Positions 16,659-24,726 of a DNA stretch of 64,000 nt are shown here, piece by piece. The position numbers and the translations under genes were made by a program. Within the stretch, counting starts at the first letter, position 1. Every line of letters begins with the position of its first letter. The DNA lies in NCBI RefSeq assembly GCF_029761915.1, contig NZ_CP121695.1, positions 7,345,501-7,409,500 of the forward strand. Direction: 5' to 3'. The notes beneath the pieces were generated by a model. It ran no database searches, was not told the DNA's origin, and saw nothing but the letters and a program-made list of their open reading frames with translations. The DNA comes from Bradyrhizobium sp. CB1650 (lineage in GTDB: Bacteria > Pseudomonadota > Alphaproteobacteria > Rhizobiales > Xanthobacteraceae).

Positions 16659-17207
16659 ATGAGCGTCGACATCGGTGGACGGCTGCGATTCATCCGCGCG
16701 CGTCACAAGCTGTCGCAGCGGGAACTGGCAAAACGCACCGGCGTCACCAATTCGACGATCTCGCTGATCGAGTCGAACCAGATGAATCCGTCGGTCGGCG
16801 CGCTCAAGCGCATCCTCGACGGCATTCCGATGGGGCTCGCCGAATTCTTTGCGCTCGAGCCGGAGACGCGGCGCAAGATCTTCTACCGCGCGGAGGAGCT
16901 CACCGAGGTCGGCAAGAAACCGATCTCCTACCGCCAGGTCGGCGACAATCTGTTCGGCCGGAGCTTGCAGATCCTGAAAGAGCGCTATGAGCCCGGCAGC
17001 GACACCGGACGGGTACCGCTGGTTCATGACGGCGAGGAAGGTGGCGTGGTGATCTCAGGCAAGCTCGAAGTCACCGTCGAGGACGAGCGGCGCATCCTCA
17101 ACCCCGGCGACGCCTATTATTTCGAGAGCCGCCGCCCGCACCGCTTCCGCTGCGTCGGCGGCAGGGCGTGCGAGGTGATCTCCGCCTGCACGCCGCCGAC
17201 GTTTTGA
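16659..17207 (+). CDS. XRE-cupin transcriptional regulator (PuuR-like)
   Basis: 182 residues from ATG at 16659 with TTGGAGGA upstream. The HTH is GGRLRFIRARHKLSQRELAKR then TNSTISLIESNQMNPSVGAL (residues 6-50). The cupin is LVHDGEEGGVVISGKLEVTVEDE, with GDAYYFESRRPHRF. Length and spacing match E. coli PuuR, the repressor of putrescine use. It is divergent from the aminotransferase gene, its likely target. It is a second, clearly diverged copy of the regulator type found at 13052. Confidence 0.88.
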   Translation: MSVDIGGRLRFIRARHKLSQRELAKRTGVTNSTISLIESNQMNPSVGALKRILDGIPMGLAEFFALEPETRRKIFYRAEELTEVGKKPISYRQVGDNLFGRSLQILKERYEPGSDTGRVPLVHDGEEGGVVISGKLEVTVEDERRILNPGDAYYFESRRPHRFRCVGGRACEVISACTPPTF

Positions 17208-17232
17208 GAGCCGGCCTACCGTTACAGCCAGC

Positions 17233-19494
17233 TCAAGGCTGCGTCAGCAGCTCCTCGATCCTGATCGGGAAGCGGCGGACGCGCACGCCGGTCGCATGCC
17301 AGACGGCGTTGGCGACCGCGCCGGCGCTGCCGGTGATGCCGATCTCGCCGACGCCCTTGATGCCGAGCGCGTTGACGTGCGGGTCGTGCTCCTCGACCGT
17401 GATCACGTCGAGCGGCGGCACGTCGGCATTCACCGGGATGTGGTACTCGCCGAGATTGGCGTTCATGATGCGGCCGCTGCGCCGGTCGGTGATCGCCTCC
17501 TCGTGCAGCGCGAACGACATGCCCCAGATCATGCCGCCGAAGAGCTGGCTCTTCACCAGATGCGGATTGACGATGCGCCCGGCCGCGAAGGCGCCGACCA
17601 TGCGCGTGACGCGGACCTGGCCAAGCTCCGGATCGACCTTCACCTCCGCGAACACCGCACCATGCGCATGCATCGCATATTCTTCCATCGCCGCAGGGTT
17701 CGGTGCGCCGGTGCCGCGGGCCTCGACCTCGGCGAGGCCGCCGCGGGCGAGGATCTCCGCATAGCTCTCGCCGCGGCTTTCGTCGTCGCGGCGGAACAGC
17801 TTTCCGTCACGCGCGATCACGCCGGCATTGCCGGCACCGAACAGCGGCGAGCGCTCGTCACCGGTCGCGAGATCGGCGAGTTTTGCGATGGCGGCAGCGC
17901 CGGCATTGTGGATCGCCGCGCCGGCGGTCGCCGTGTGCGCGGATCCGCCGGCAATGCCGGCGTCGGGCAGATCGGACGTGCCGGCCCTGAACGTGACGCG
18001 ATCGACATCGAGGCCGAGACCATCGGCCGCAATCTGGGCCAGCGCGGTCCAGGCGCCCTGCCCCATGTCATGCGCGCCGATCTCCATGGCGCCCGTGCCG
18101 TCACGGCGGATCGCCGCGCGCGCCTCGGCCTGAAACATCAGCGCAGGAAAGGTCGCAGTGCCCATGCCCCAGCCGAGCAGAAGACCTGCATCGTCGCGCA
18201 TCTGCCGCGGCTGAAGCTGCCGCTTCGCCCAGCCGAAGCGCGCGGCACCCTGCTCGTAGCAGGCGCGCAGCGCTTTCGAGGAGAACGGCTTGCCAGTGAT
18301 CGGCTCGACCTCGGCGTAGTTCTTCAGGCGGAAGGCCAGCGGATCGATGCCGCAGGCCCAGGCCATCTCGTCGATCGCGCTCTCCAGCGCGATCGAGCCG
18401 GTCGCCTCGCCCGGCGCCCGCATGAACAGCGGCGTGCCGGTGTCGACGCGCACGGCATCGTGCGAGGTGCGGATCGCCGGGCTCGCATAGAGCGTGTGCG
18501 AGGCATCGGCGGCCGGCTCATAGAAGTCGTCGAACGTGCTCGACACCGTTCGCGCATGATGATCGATCGCAGTCAGGCGTCCCTCGCCGTCGGTCCCCAT
18601 ACGCAGCCGCTGACGCGTCGGTGCGCGATGGCCGACCGGACCGTACATCTGCTCACGGCGCAGCACGAGCTTGACCGGCTTGCCGACGAGCTTCGCTGCC
18701 ATGATGCCGAGGACCTGGGGACCGGCCATCAAACCCTTGGAGCCGAAGCCGCCCCCGAGGAACGGGCTGCGAATGTGGATCTTCTCGGGCGCCATGCCGA
18801 ACAACTCGGCGACGCGGGCGCGCGACAGGAACAGGCCCTGGGTCGGCATGTCGATCAACAGGTTGTCGCCGTCCCAGGCAGCTACGATCGCATGCGGCTC
18901 CATGGCGTTGTGATATTGCGGCGGCGTCTCGTAAGTTGTCTCGATCCGCTTTTCGGCCGAGGCGAGGCCGGCCTCGACATCGCCGCGGTGATTTTCCGTG
19001 GGATTGCCGACGCCGACGACGGGCGGCACGAAGCTTTCGCCGGCGTCGAGGCCGACACGCGCCGGAAGCGTCTCGTAACGTGGCGCCAGCAGCGCCGCAC
19101 CTTCGGTCGCCGCCTCCAACGTCTCCGCGATCACGACGGCGATGGGCTGGTTGGCGTAGCGAACCTCGTCGCTCTGCAACACCTCCATCCGGAACACGAA
19201 CGGATTGGTCTTGATCTCGGGATCGATCGCGAGCGGCGGCTTGTGGCTCGAGGTCATGACGTCGACCACGCCGGGATGGCGCTTGGCTGCGGCGACATCG
19301 AGCGAGATCACACAGCCGCGCGCGATGCTGGAGACCGCCATCACGGCAAACAGCATGCCCGCCGGATGGTTGTCGGCGGCGTAGATCGCCTGCCCCTTGA
19401 CCTTGAGGATGCCGTCGCGGCGGGTCAGCGGCTGACCGATGTTCGAGCCGTGCCGCAAGTGGGCGGGGGCGGAGGTAAGGCTGAGCTCAGGCAT
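17233..19494 (-). CDS. aldehyde oxidoreductase, molybdopterin-binding subunit (PaoC/XdhA type)
   Basis: 753 residues from ATG at 19494. It belongs to the xanthine oxidase family: the NH2 domain has LTRRDGILKVKGQAIYAADNH, the cofactor domains TQGLFLSRARVAELFG and GGGFGSKGLMAGPQVLG, and near the C-terminus GIKGVGEIGITGSAGAVANAV, whose Glu is the catalytic base. It binds the Mo cofactor and hydroxylates aldehydes or N-heterocycles. It is the last gene of a three-gene operon (Fe-S, FAD and Mo subunits), starting 8 nt inside the FAD-subunit gene. No XdhC-type maturation factor is in the window. Confidence 0.9.
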   Translation of the reverse strand: MPELSLTSAPAHLRHGSNIGQPLTRRDGILKVKGQAIYAADNHPAGMLFAVMAVSSIARGCVISLDVAAAKRHPGVVDVMTSSHKPPLAIDPEIKTNPFVFRMEVLQSDEVRYANQPIAVVIAETLEAATEGAALLAPRYETLPARVGLDAGESFVPPVVGVGNPTENHRGDVEAGLASAEKRIETTYETPPQYHNAMEPHAIVAAWDGDNLLIDMPTQGLFLSRARVAELFGMAPEKIHIRSPFLGGGFGSKGLMAGPQVLGIMAAKLVGKPVKLVLRREQMYGPVGHRAPTRQRLRMGTDGEGRLTAIDHHARTVSSTFDDFYEPAADASHTLYASPAIRTSHDAVRVDTGTPLFMRAPGEATGSIALESAIDEMAWACGIDPLAFRLKNYAEVEPITGKPFSSKALRACYEQGAARFGWAKRQLQPRQMRDDAGLLLGWGMGTATFPALMFQAEARAAIRRDGTGAMEIGAHDMGQGAWTALAQIAADGLGLDVDRVTFRAGTSDLPDAGIAGGSAHTATAGAAIHNAGAAAIAKLADLATGDERSPLFGAGNAGVIARDGKLFRRDDESRGESYAEILARGGLAEVEARGTGAPNPAAMEEYAMHAHGAVFAEVKVDPELGQVRVTRMVGAFAAGRIVNPHLVKSQLFGGMIWGMSFALHEEAITDRRSGRIMNANLGEYHIPVNADVPPLDVITVEEHDPHVNALGIKGVGEIGITGSAGAVANAVWHATGVRVRRFPIRIEELLTQP

Positions 19495-20539
19495 GAATGG
19501 CTCCGGAGATGGAGGCAAAGGGAGAGGCCGGCAGCGCTGGCATGCGCGCAGGCGTACCGGCCGTGGCAAGTGTCAGCGCACGCACGACGATGCGGCGCGC
19601 GAGATCGATCTTGAAGGCGTTGTCGCCGGACGGGTTTGCGTCAGTGAGCGCGCGCCGGGCGGCTTCCTGGAAGGCTGCCCCGTCAGGCGCGGCACCCTTG
19701 AGCACGTCCTCCGCGGTGCGGGCGCGCCAGGGCTTTGCGGCCACACCTCCGAGCGCGAGCCGCGCTTCCGTGATTTTTCCACGCTCGATCTGCAAGGCTG
19801 CGACAGCAGAGACAACGGCGAATGCGTAAGACGTGCGCTCACGAACCTTGAGGTAGCGCGCATGCGCGGCAAAACCGCGCGCCGTTGGCGGCAGACGCAC
19901 CGCGACGATCAGATCGCCGGGCTCGAGCGCGGAGTCACGCTGCGGCGTATCGCCGGGCAGACGATGCAGCTCGTCGAGCGCGATCTCGCGCTGCCCGTTC
20001 CGGCCCTCGATCTCGACGATCGCATCGAGCGCGACCAGCGGCACGCAGAAATCCGACGGATGCGTGGCGATGCAGCTCTCGCTCCAGCCGAGCACGGCGT
20101 GCGTCCGGTTCTCGCCGCCGCGGGCATCGCAACCGCTGCCGGGCTCACGCTTGTTGCAGCGACTGGCGGCGTCATAGAAATAGGCGCAGCGCGTCCGTTG
20201 CAGGAGATTGCCGCCGACCGTCGCCGCGTTGCGCAACTGCGCGGACGCGCCGGAGAGCAGCGCTTCGGCCACGGCCGGATAGGACTTCGCGAAGTCCGCA
20301 TCATGGGCGAGATCAGCATTGCGCACGAGCGCGCCGATGCGCAACGCCCCGTCGGCGAGAGGCTCGATCCGGTCGAGTCCCTTGAGATGCGTGACATCGA
20401 CCAGGCGATCCGGACGGCTGACGCCGCCCTTCATCAGATCGAGCAAATTGGTGCCGGCTGCAAGATAGGCCGCACCGGGCCGGGCGGCGGCAACGGCCTC
20501 TGCGACCGTGGCAGGCTTGACGTAATCGAACGGTTTCAT
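19487..20539 (-). CDS. aldehyde oxidoreductase, FAD-binding subunit with extra Fe-S cluster (PaoB-like)
   Basis: 350 residues. The FAD-binding signature is AAYLAAGTNLLDLMKGG, then QLRNAATVGGNLLQRTRC. The insertion CAYFYDAASRCNKREPGSGC provides cysteines that bind a [4Fe-4S] cluster in PaoB (YagS) and 4-hydroxybenzoyl-CoA reductase relatives, but not in ordinary xanthine dehydrogenases. It relays electrons from the Mo site via 2Fe-2S clusters to FAD. The gene starts inside the stop of the Fe-S subunit gene (ATGA). Confidence 0.9.
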   Translation of the reverse strand: MKPFDYVKPATVAEAVAAARPGAAYLAAGTNLLDLMKGGVSRPDRLVDVTHLKGLDRIEPLADGALRIGALVRNADLAHDADFAKSYPAVAEALLSGASAQLRNAATVGGNLLQRTRCAYFYDAASRCNKREPGSGCDARGGENRTHAVLGWSESCIATHPSDFCVPLVALDAIVEIEGRNGQREIALDELHRLPGDTPQRDSALEPGDLIVAVRLPPTARGFAAHARYLKVRERTSYAFAVVSAVAALQIERGKITEARLALGGVAAKPWRARTAEDVLKGAAPDGAAFQEAARRALTDANPSGDNAFKIDLARRIVVRALTLATAGTPARMPALPASPFASISGAIHA

Positions 20540-21033
20540 GCCGAGCGCCTCTGGTTGGTTTCGTTGGCACCGGCCTGCGCTTCGAGCACGGCATCGACGA
20601 TGCCGGCATAGGCGCCGCAGCGGCAGAGATTTCCACTCATGCATTCGCGGATGCGTTCGGGATCATCGCCGGCCTGGCCTTCGCGCATCATTCCGATCGC
20701 GCTCATAATCTGACCGGGCGTGCAGAAGCCGCACTGAAAGCCGTCATGGGCGATGAAGGCGGCCTGCACGGGATGAAGCTGGTCGCCGCGCGCGACGCCT
20801 TCGATGGTGAGGATGTCGGCGCCGTCATGGCTGATGGCGAGTGCGAGACAGGAGTTGATCCGCTTGCCGTCGACGAGAATGGTGCAGGCGCCGCATTGGC
20901 CGCGGTCGCATCCCTTCTTGGTTCCGGTCAGGTGGAGGCGCTCACGCAGGAGATCAAGCAGCGTGACGCGCGGATCGTCGAGGACGAAATCGCGCCGCGC
21001 ACCGTTCACGGTGAGGCTGATGGAGTGGTTCAT
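20536..21033 (-). CDS. aldehyde oxidoreductase, 2Fe-2S subunit (PaoA-like)
   Basis: 165 residues. Both cluster sites are intact. The plant-type site is CDRGQCGACTILVDGKRINSC and the helical site is GFQCGFCTPGQI with CMSGNLCRCGAY. There is no obvious Tat signal, unlike periplasmic E. coli PaoA, so the complex may be cytoplasmic. It is the first gene of the operon, 238 nt from a divergent TetR gene with a palindrome close to the TetR start. Confidence 0.93.
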   Translation of the reverse strand: MNHSISLTVNGARRDFVLDDPRVTLLDLLRERLHLTGTKKGCDRGQCGACTILVDGKRINSCLALAISHDGADILTIEGVARGDQLHPVQAAFIAHDGFQCGFCTPGQIMSAIGMMREGQAGDDPERIRECMSGNLCRCGAYAGIVDAVLEAQAGANETNQRRSA

Positions 21034-21238
21034 ACAAGGCTCCGATCAGATATGGACATGAGTGATCGCGCGGCGCCACCGCCGTGGCCGCCGTCGATTC
21101 CGCGCCGCTCGCACATCATCCGAGCCGACGTGTCCGCGAAGATACGGAGGCACCCTCCGTTTAACAAGAGCCGCCGAAAAATATTGGAATCCGTCAAAAG
21201 CCCGTGCGCAAACAACGCGATGCGGCCCGCAAAGGGTT

Positions 21239-21266
21239 CAATCTAACCAGATCGTGATCTAGATTG
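21239..21266. promoter_or_regulatory. candidate TetR operator (CAATCTA...TAGATTG)
   Basis: Outer arms CAATCTA and TAGATTG enclose an inner AGATC-GT-GATCT dyad. The site ends 5 nt before the TetR start codon, in the gap shared with the aldehyde oxidoreductase operon. This is typical of a self-repressing TetR site. Confidence 0.55.
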
Positions 21267-21271
21267 CCGGA

Positions 21272-21913
21272 ATGGACGACCACGCCGACCAGATCCGAAA
21301 GCCGCGCGCCGACGCGGTGCGCAATCGCGAGCGCGTGCTCGAGGCAGCGAAGGCCGTGTTCAGCGCCGGCGGCCCCGAGGCGAGCCTCGAGGCCGTTGCC
21401 AAGCGTGCGGGCGTCGGCATCGGCACGCTCTATCGGCATTTCCCGACGCGCGAGGACCTGTTCGAGGCGGTGTACCGGCGCGAGGTCGAGCAGCTCAGCG
21501 AGCTTGCCGAGCAATTGAAGAATGCGAAGGATCCGGTCGACGCGCTGCGGCGCTGGCTGCGCTCGAACGTCGAATTCGTTGCGACGAAGAAGGGCATGTC
21601 GGCCGCCCTAGCGCTGACGTTCCAGAGCTCGTCGGAGCTCGCGGCGTTCTCGATGGAGCGGCTGACCAAGGCGATCGGCTCACTGCTCGATCGCGCGGTC
21701 GCGGCCGGCGAGATGCGCGCCGACATCAGTCCGGAGGACCTGCTCCGCGCCCTGGTCGGCATGTGTTACATGCACGACCAGCCCGGCTGGCAGTCGTCGG
21801 TGCTGCGCATGCTGGACGTGTTCGTCGATGGTCTGCGTGTGCGGCTCGCCACCAAGACGACGCGCACCGTCAAGCCGGCGAAGCCGGTGGCGAAGCGGAA
21901 GCGAACGCGGTAG
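21272..21913 (+). CDS. TetR-family transcriptional regulator
   Basis: 213 residues. The N-terminal HTH is RERVLEAAKAVFSAGG, then ASLEAVAKRAGVGIGTLYRHFPTREDLFEAVYR (residues 18-62), the TetR_N signature. The C-terminal ligand-binding half is helical, and the protein ends in a basic tail, KPAKPVAKRKRTR. It is divergent from the molybdenum aldehyde oxidoreductase operon, so it probably represses that operon until an aldehyde or related ligand binds. Confidence 0.9.
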   Translation: MDDHADQIRKPRADAVRNRERVLEAAKAVFSAGGPEASLEAVAKRAGVGIGTLYRHFPTREDLFEAVYRREVEQLSELAEQLKNAKDPVDALRRWLRSNVEFVATKKGMSAALALTFQSSSELAAFSMERLTKAIGSLLDRAVAAGEMRADISPEDLLRALVGMCYMHDQPGWQSSVLRMLDVFVDGLRVRLATKTTRTVKPAKPVAKRKRTR

Positions 21914-21999
21914 CGGCCGCCAGCGTTCAATCGAACTCACGCATCTCGCAGGGCTCGTGCTAGGATCGGCTCGGCCGGGACATCAACGCGGAGCCTGTC

Positions 22000-22407
22000 A
22001 TGCGCCTCGCAGCCTTGCTCATCGCACTCAGTGTCGCTCTCGGCCCGGTCTCTGCACGCGCCGGTGACGTCACCGCGGCACAAGATGTGATCCGCGCCCA
22101 GGAGCAGGCCTTCGGCCGCGACGATGCCGCGGCTGCCTACTCCTACGCCGCGCCGGCGATCAAGGAGATATTCCCCGCACCCGATATCTTCATGTCCATG
22201 GTGAAAAACGGCTACGCGCCGGTCTATCGGCACAAGGGTTTTGAGTTCGGCGACAGCAAGAGCGAAGGCAACTGGATCGCGCAGCGCGTCCATATCATCG
22301 ATGCCGATGGCGAAGCCTGGGAAGCGCTCTACACGCTCGAACAGCAGAGCGACGGCAGTTACAAGATCACCGGCTGCTCGCTATTGAAGGCGGGACAGGC
22401 GGTTTAG
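22000..22407 (+). CDS. secreted DUF4864 protein
   Basis: 135 residues with a signal peptide (MRLAALLIALSVALGPVSARA). The mature part, AAQDVIRAQEQAFGRDDAAAAYSYAAPAIKEIFPAPDIFMSMVKNGYAPVYRHK, is the DUF4864 pattern of alphaproteobacteria, an NTF2-like small fold. No biochemical role is known. The stop overlaps the first base of a hairpin repeat. Confidence 0.85.
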   Translation: MRLAALLIALSVALGPVSARAGDVTAAQDVIRAQEQAFGRDDAAAAYSYAAPAIKEIFPAPDIFMSMVKNGYAPVYRHKGFEFGDSKSEGNWIAQRVHIIDADGEAWEALYTLEQQSDGSYKITGCSLLKAGQAV

Positions 22408-22456
22408 AGCATGATCCGGAAAAGTTTGGCAGCGGTTTTCCGAACAGATCATGCTC
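22407..22456. repeat. dispersed hairpin repeat GAGCATGATC...GATCATGCTC
   Basis: A two-part stem: GAGCATGATC/GATCATGCTC outside and CGGAAAA/TTTTCCG inside. It is a common Bradyrhizobium intergenic element. Degenerate pieces recur near 43148-43165 and 48484-48505. Confidence 0.75.
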
Positions 22457-22465
22457 AAACAACAA

Positions 22466-22499
22466 CCTAAAGCGCGATGATCGTTCATCGCGCTTTAGG
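22466..22499. terminator. 15-bp hairpin between convergent genes
   Basis: A perfect stem CCTAAAGCGCGATGA / TCATCGCGCTTTAGG with TCGT loop. It overlaps the stop codon of the MFS gene. It can terminate transcription from both sides, although no clear U-run follows. Confidence 0.6.
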
Positions 22500-23760
22500 C
22501 AGCGAGGCTTGGTCCGGTCCTGACCGAGTTCATCCGTGACCGGATCAGCAGCGCCACGACGATGCCGACGTTGACCGCGTTCCACGCCACGCCATTGGCG
22601 AACGCCGCGGCATAGGAGCCGGTGGCATCGAAGATCACGCCCGACACCCAGCCACCGAACGACATGCCGAACACGGATGCGAAGATCACGATACCCACGC
22701 GCGTTGCCGCTTCGCTCGCCGGCATCGCCTCGCGCACGATGATGGCGTAGCTCGGCACGATGCCGCCCTGGAACAGACCGAACATCGCGGAGATGAGATA
22801 AAGCGAAGTGAGGCTGTCGAAGAACAGGTAGAACACCAGCGCAAAGCCTTGCGCCAGTGAACCGACCAGCAGCGTGCGGATGCCACCGATCTTGTCGGCG
22901 AGGAAGCCGGAGCCGATGCGGCTGACGATGCCGCAGGCCATCATCAGGGACAGCATCTCGGCGCCGCGCGCGACGCCATAACCGAGATCGCCGCAATAGG
23001 CGACGATGTGCACCTGCGGCATCGCCATGGCGACGCAGCAGGAGATGCTGGCGATCGAGAGCAGCACCGTCAGCGTGTTGGTCGAGAGCTTGAGATCGAC
23101 CCGCGGCGGCGGCGCGTTGGCGTGGTTGCGGACCTGGTCATCGCCCATCTGCATGCGCAGGACCAGCACCAGGATCGTCATCAGGCTAGCGCAGACGATG
23201 CCGATCCCGATATGGGTCACGCGCCAGTCCGCCGTCTGCACGCCCCAATTCACGATCGGCGGCCACATCGTGCCGGCGACATAATTGCCGCTCGCGACGA
23301 TGGTCACCGCAAGCCCGCGATAGCGCTCGAACCAGTGCGAGGCCTCCGCCATGAGCGGCGCGAAGGTCGCTGACGTGCCAAGCCCGATCAGGAAATAGGC
23401 CGCCACGAATTGCCAGAGCTGGGTCGACAATCCTGCCAGCACGTTGGCGATGCCGAGGAAGGCGATGCTGATCGCCATCGCCGGCACGATGCCGAACCGG
23501 TCGGTGATCTTGCCGGCGATCACGCCGCCGAGGCCGAAGCCGAACATCATCAGGGTAAAGGCCAGCGACACCGCGCCGCGCGTGGCGCCGAATTCGGCCT
23601 GCACCACGGGAATCACCACCACGACCGCCCACATGCCGACGGCGCCGATCGAACCGATCACAACCGCGATGACGAGCCGCACCCAGGCCTGACGGGAGTC
23701 AGGGGTGAAGGAAGACGGTCGCTGTTCCGGGTGATTTGGTGCGTGCACGGGCTGGACCAT
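22495..23760 (-). CDS. MFS transporter (oxalate/formate or monocarboxylate type)
   Basis: 421 residues from ATG at 23760, with 12 predicted membrane helices. The loop 2-3 motif GGVIAGKITDRFGIVPAMA and SRIGSGFLADKIGGIRTLLVG between helices 8 and 9 are MFS signatures. The layout resembles the OxlT/monocarboxylate transporter group, so an organic-acid substrate is likely but unproven. It stands alone between a DUF4864 gene and the copper cluster. Confidence 0.87.
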   Translation of the reverse strand: MVQPVHAPNHPEQRPSSFTPDSRQAWVRLVIAVVIGSIGAVGMWAVVVVIPVVQAEFGATRGAVSLAFTLMMFGFGLGGVIAGKITDRFGIVPAMAISIAFLGIANVLAGLSTQLWQFVAAYFLIGLGTSATFAPLMAEASHWFERYRGLAVTIVASGNYVAGTMWPPIVNWGVQTADWRVTHIGIGIVCASLMTILVLVLRMQMGDDQVRNHANAPPPRVDLKLSTNTLTVLLSIASISCCVAMAMPQVHIVAYCGDLGYGVARGAEMLSLMMACGIVSRIGSGFLADKIGGIRTLLVGSLAQGFALVFYLFFDSLTSLYLISAMFGLFQGGIVPSYAIIVREAMPASEAATRVGIVIFASVFGMSFGGWVSGVIFDATGSYAAAFANGVAWNAVNVGIVVALLIRSRMNSVRTGPSLAA

Positions 23761-23910
23761 GTTCGCTGATCGCCTCAGGGTCAAGCATTGTGCCGCGATA
23801 TTGGGCATGCGCGGTGCACTGCGGTAAGAAGAGCTTGGCGGAACCGCGCTTTGCCGTTAATTTGCAAACTGCGTGGGCAACATTGGGCGCGCAGTGAGTC
23901 GTTCGGGCGG

Positions 23911-24357
23911 ATGTCGTTGCAACTGAAAAGGTCGATGCGAACGCGGGTGGGGTGGCTGGTCGCCCTCGCCTATCTGTTCTGCGTGCTCGCGCCGGCCGCG
24001 GCTCTCGCTTGGGGGAATGCTGCCGCGCCGTGTCTTGGTGACGACGGCTTGCTGGCCGATCTCGTTATGGTCCATCAAGCGATGCCGGCGGGCCATGTGC
24101 ATAGCGAGGCGGCGCATGACCACGCCAACACACACGCCTACCACCAGACCGCCGCACAGGACGCGCCCGCCGAACATCACCGCGACGGCAAGGGCGCACC
24201 TGGCCCGTGCTGCGCGATGATGTGCGTGAGCGCGCTGCCGGTCGCGCTGCCAGATCTCGCCAAGCCGATCCAGCCGATCTCCGCCTGTGCCCCGGAGATC
24301 ACAGCCAGCCTGCACAGCGAGGCGCCGCCACTGCTCTACCGACCCCCCATCGCCTGA
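23911..24357 (+). CDS. secreted His-rich protein of the copper cluster
   Basis: 148 residues from ATG at 23911 (another Met at 23935 is possible). The N-terminal hydrophobic segment VGWLVALAYLFCVLAPAAALAW is a signal or anchor. The mature part holds clustered histidines (HVHSEAAHDHANTHAYH) and a CC pair in GPCCAMMCVS, a plausible copper-binding surface. The layout recalls DUF2946-like proteins found beside copper genes. It is the first of six co-directional genes and probably encodes a periplasmic metal-binding accessory protein. Confidence 0.7.
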   Translation: MSLQLKRSMRTRVGWLVALAYLFCVLAPAAALAWGNAAAPCLGDDGLLADLVMVHQAMPAGHVHSEAAHDHANTHAYHQTAAQDAPAEHHRDGKGAPGPCCAMMCVSALPVALPDLAKPIQPISACAPEITASLHSEAPPLLYRPPIA

Positions 24358-24432
24358 CCTGACGTGACGACGTGAGGCCGCGCGCGTTCTCGCGTGCACG
24401 CCTTTGGTCCTCCGACAGTTCAGGGATTACCC

Positions 24433-24717
24433 ATGCTTACGCTTCTCGGGGCGAGGTTCGCCGCCGCATCTTCGGCGCGTGGACGACACTTGCGATTCAA
24501 ATGGCCGCTGCTGGCTACGCTCGCGCTCGTACTGGCCGGCTGCATGCCGGCAACCGCGCCGCTAACTGACGCTGATCCCGCCGATCCGAGGGCCAGGGTG
24601 GCGCGCGTTGGCTATCGCTCGACGATCGCTCCCTACACGAGCCTGCGCCCTGCGACACCGGCGCCATGGCGCGAGCGCAACGACAGCGTTTCGCCTCAGC
24701 CCAAAACCGAGCGCTAG
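24433..24717 (+). CDS. small putative lipoprotein in the copper cluster
   Basis: 94 residues. After a basic N-terminus, LLATLALVLAGCMPATAP gives a lipobox (LAGC) at about residues 34-37. The remainder is short and Pro/Arg-rich with no recognised domain. It ends 9 nt before the TolC-like gene, so the two are cotranscribed. The function is unknown. Confidence 0.65.
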   Translation: MLTLLGARFAAASSARGRHLRFKWPLLATLALVLAGCMPATAPLTDADPADPRARVARVGYRSTIAPYTSLRPATPAPWRERNDSVSPQPKTER

Positions 24718-24726
24718 GAACGCGCC

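Noticed and set aside
17296..19614. 772-codon open frame on the plus strand
   Set aside because: Antisense to the molybdopterin subunit gene, which has all family motifs.
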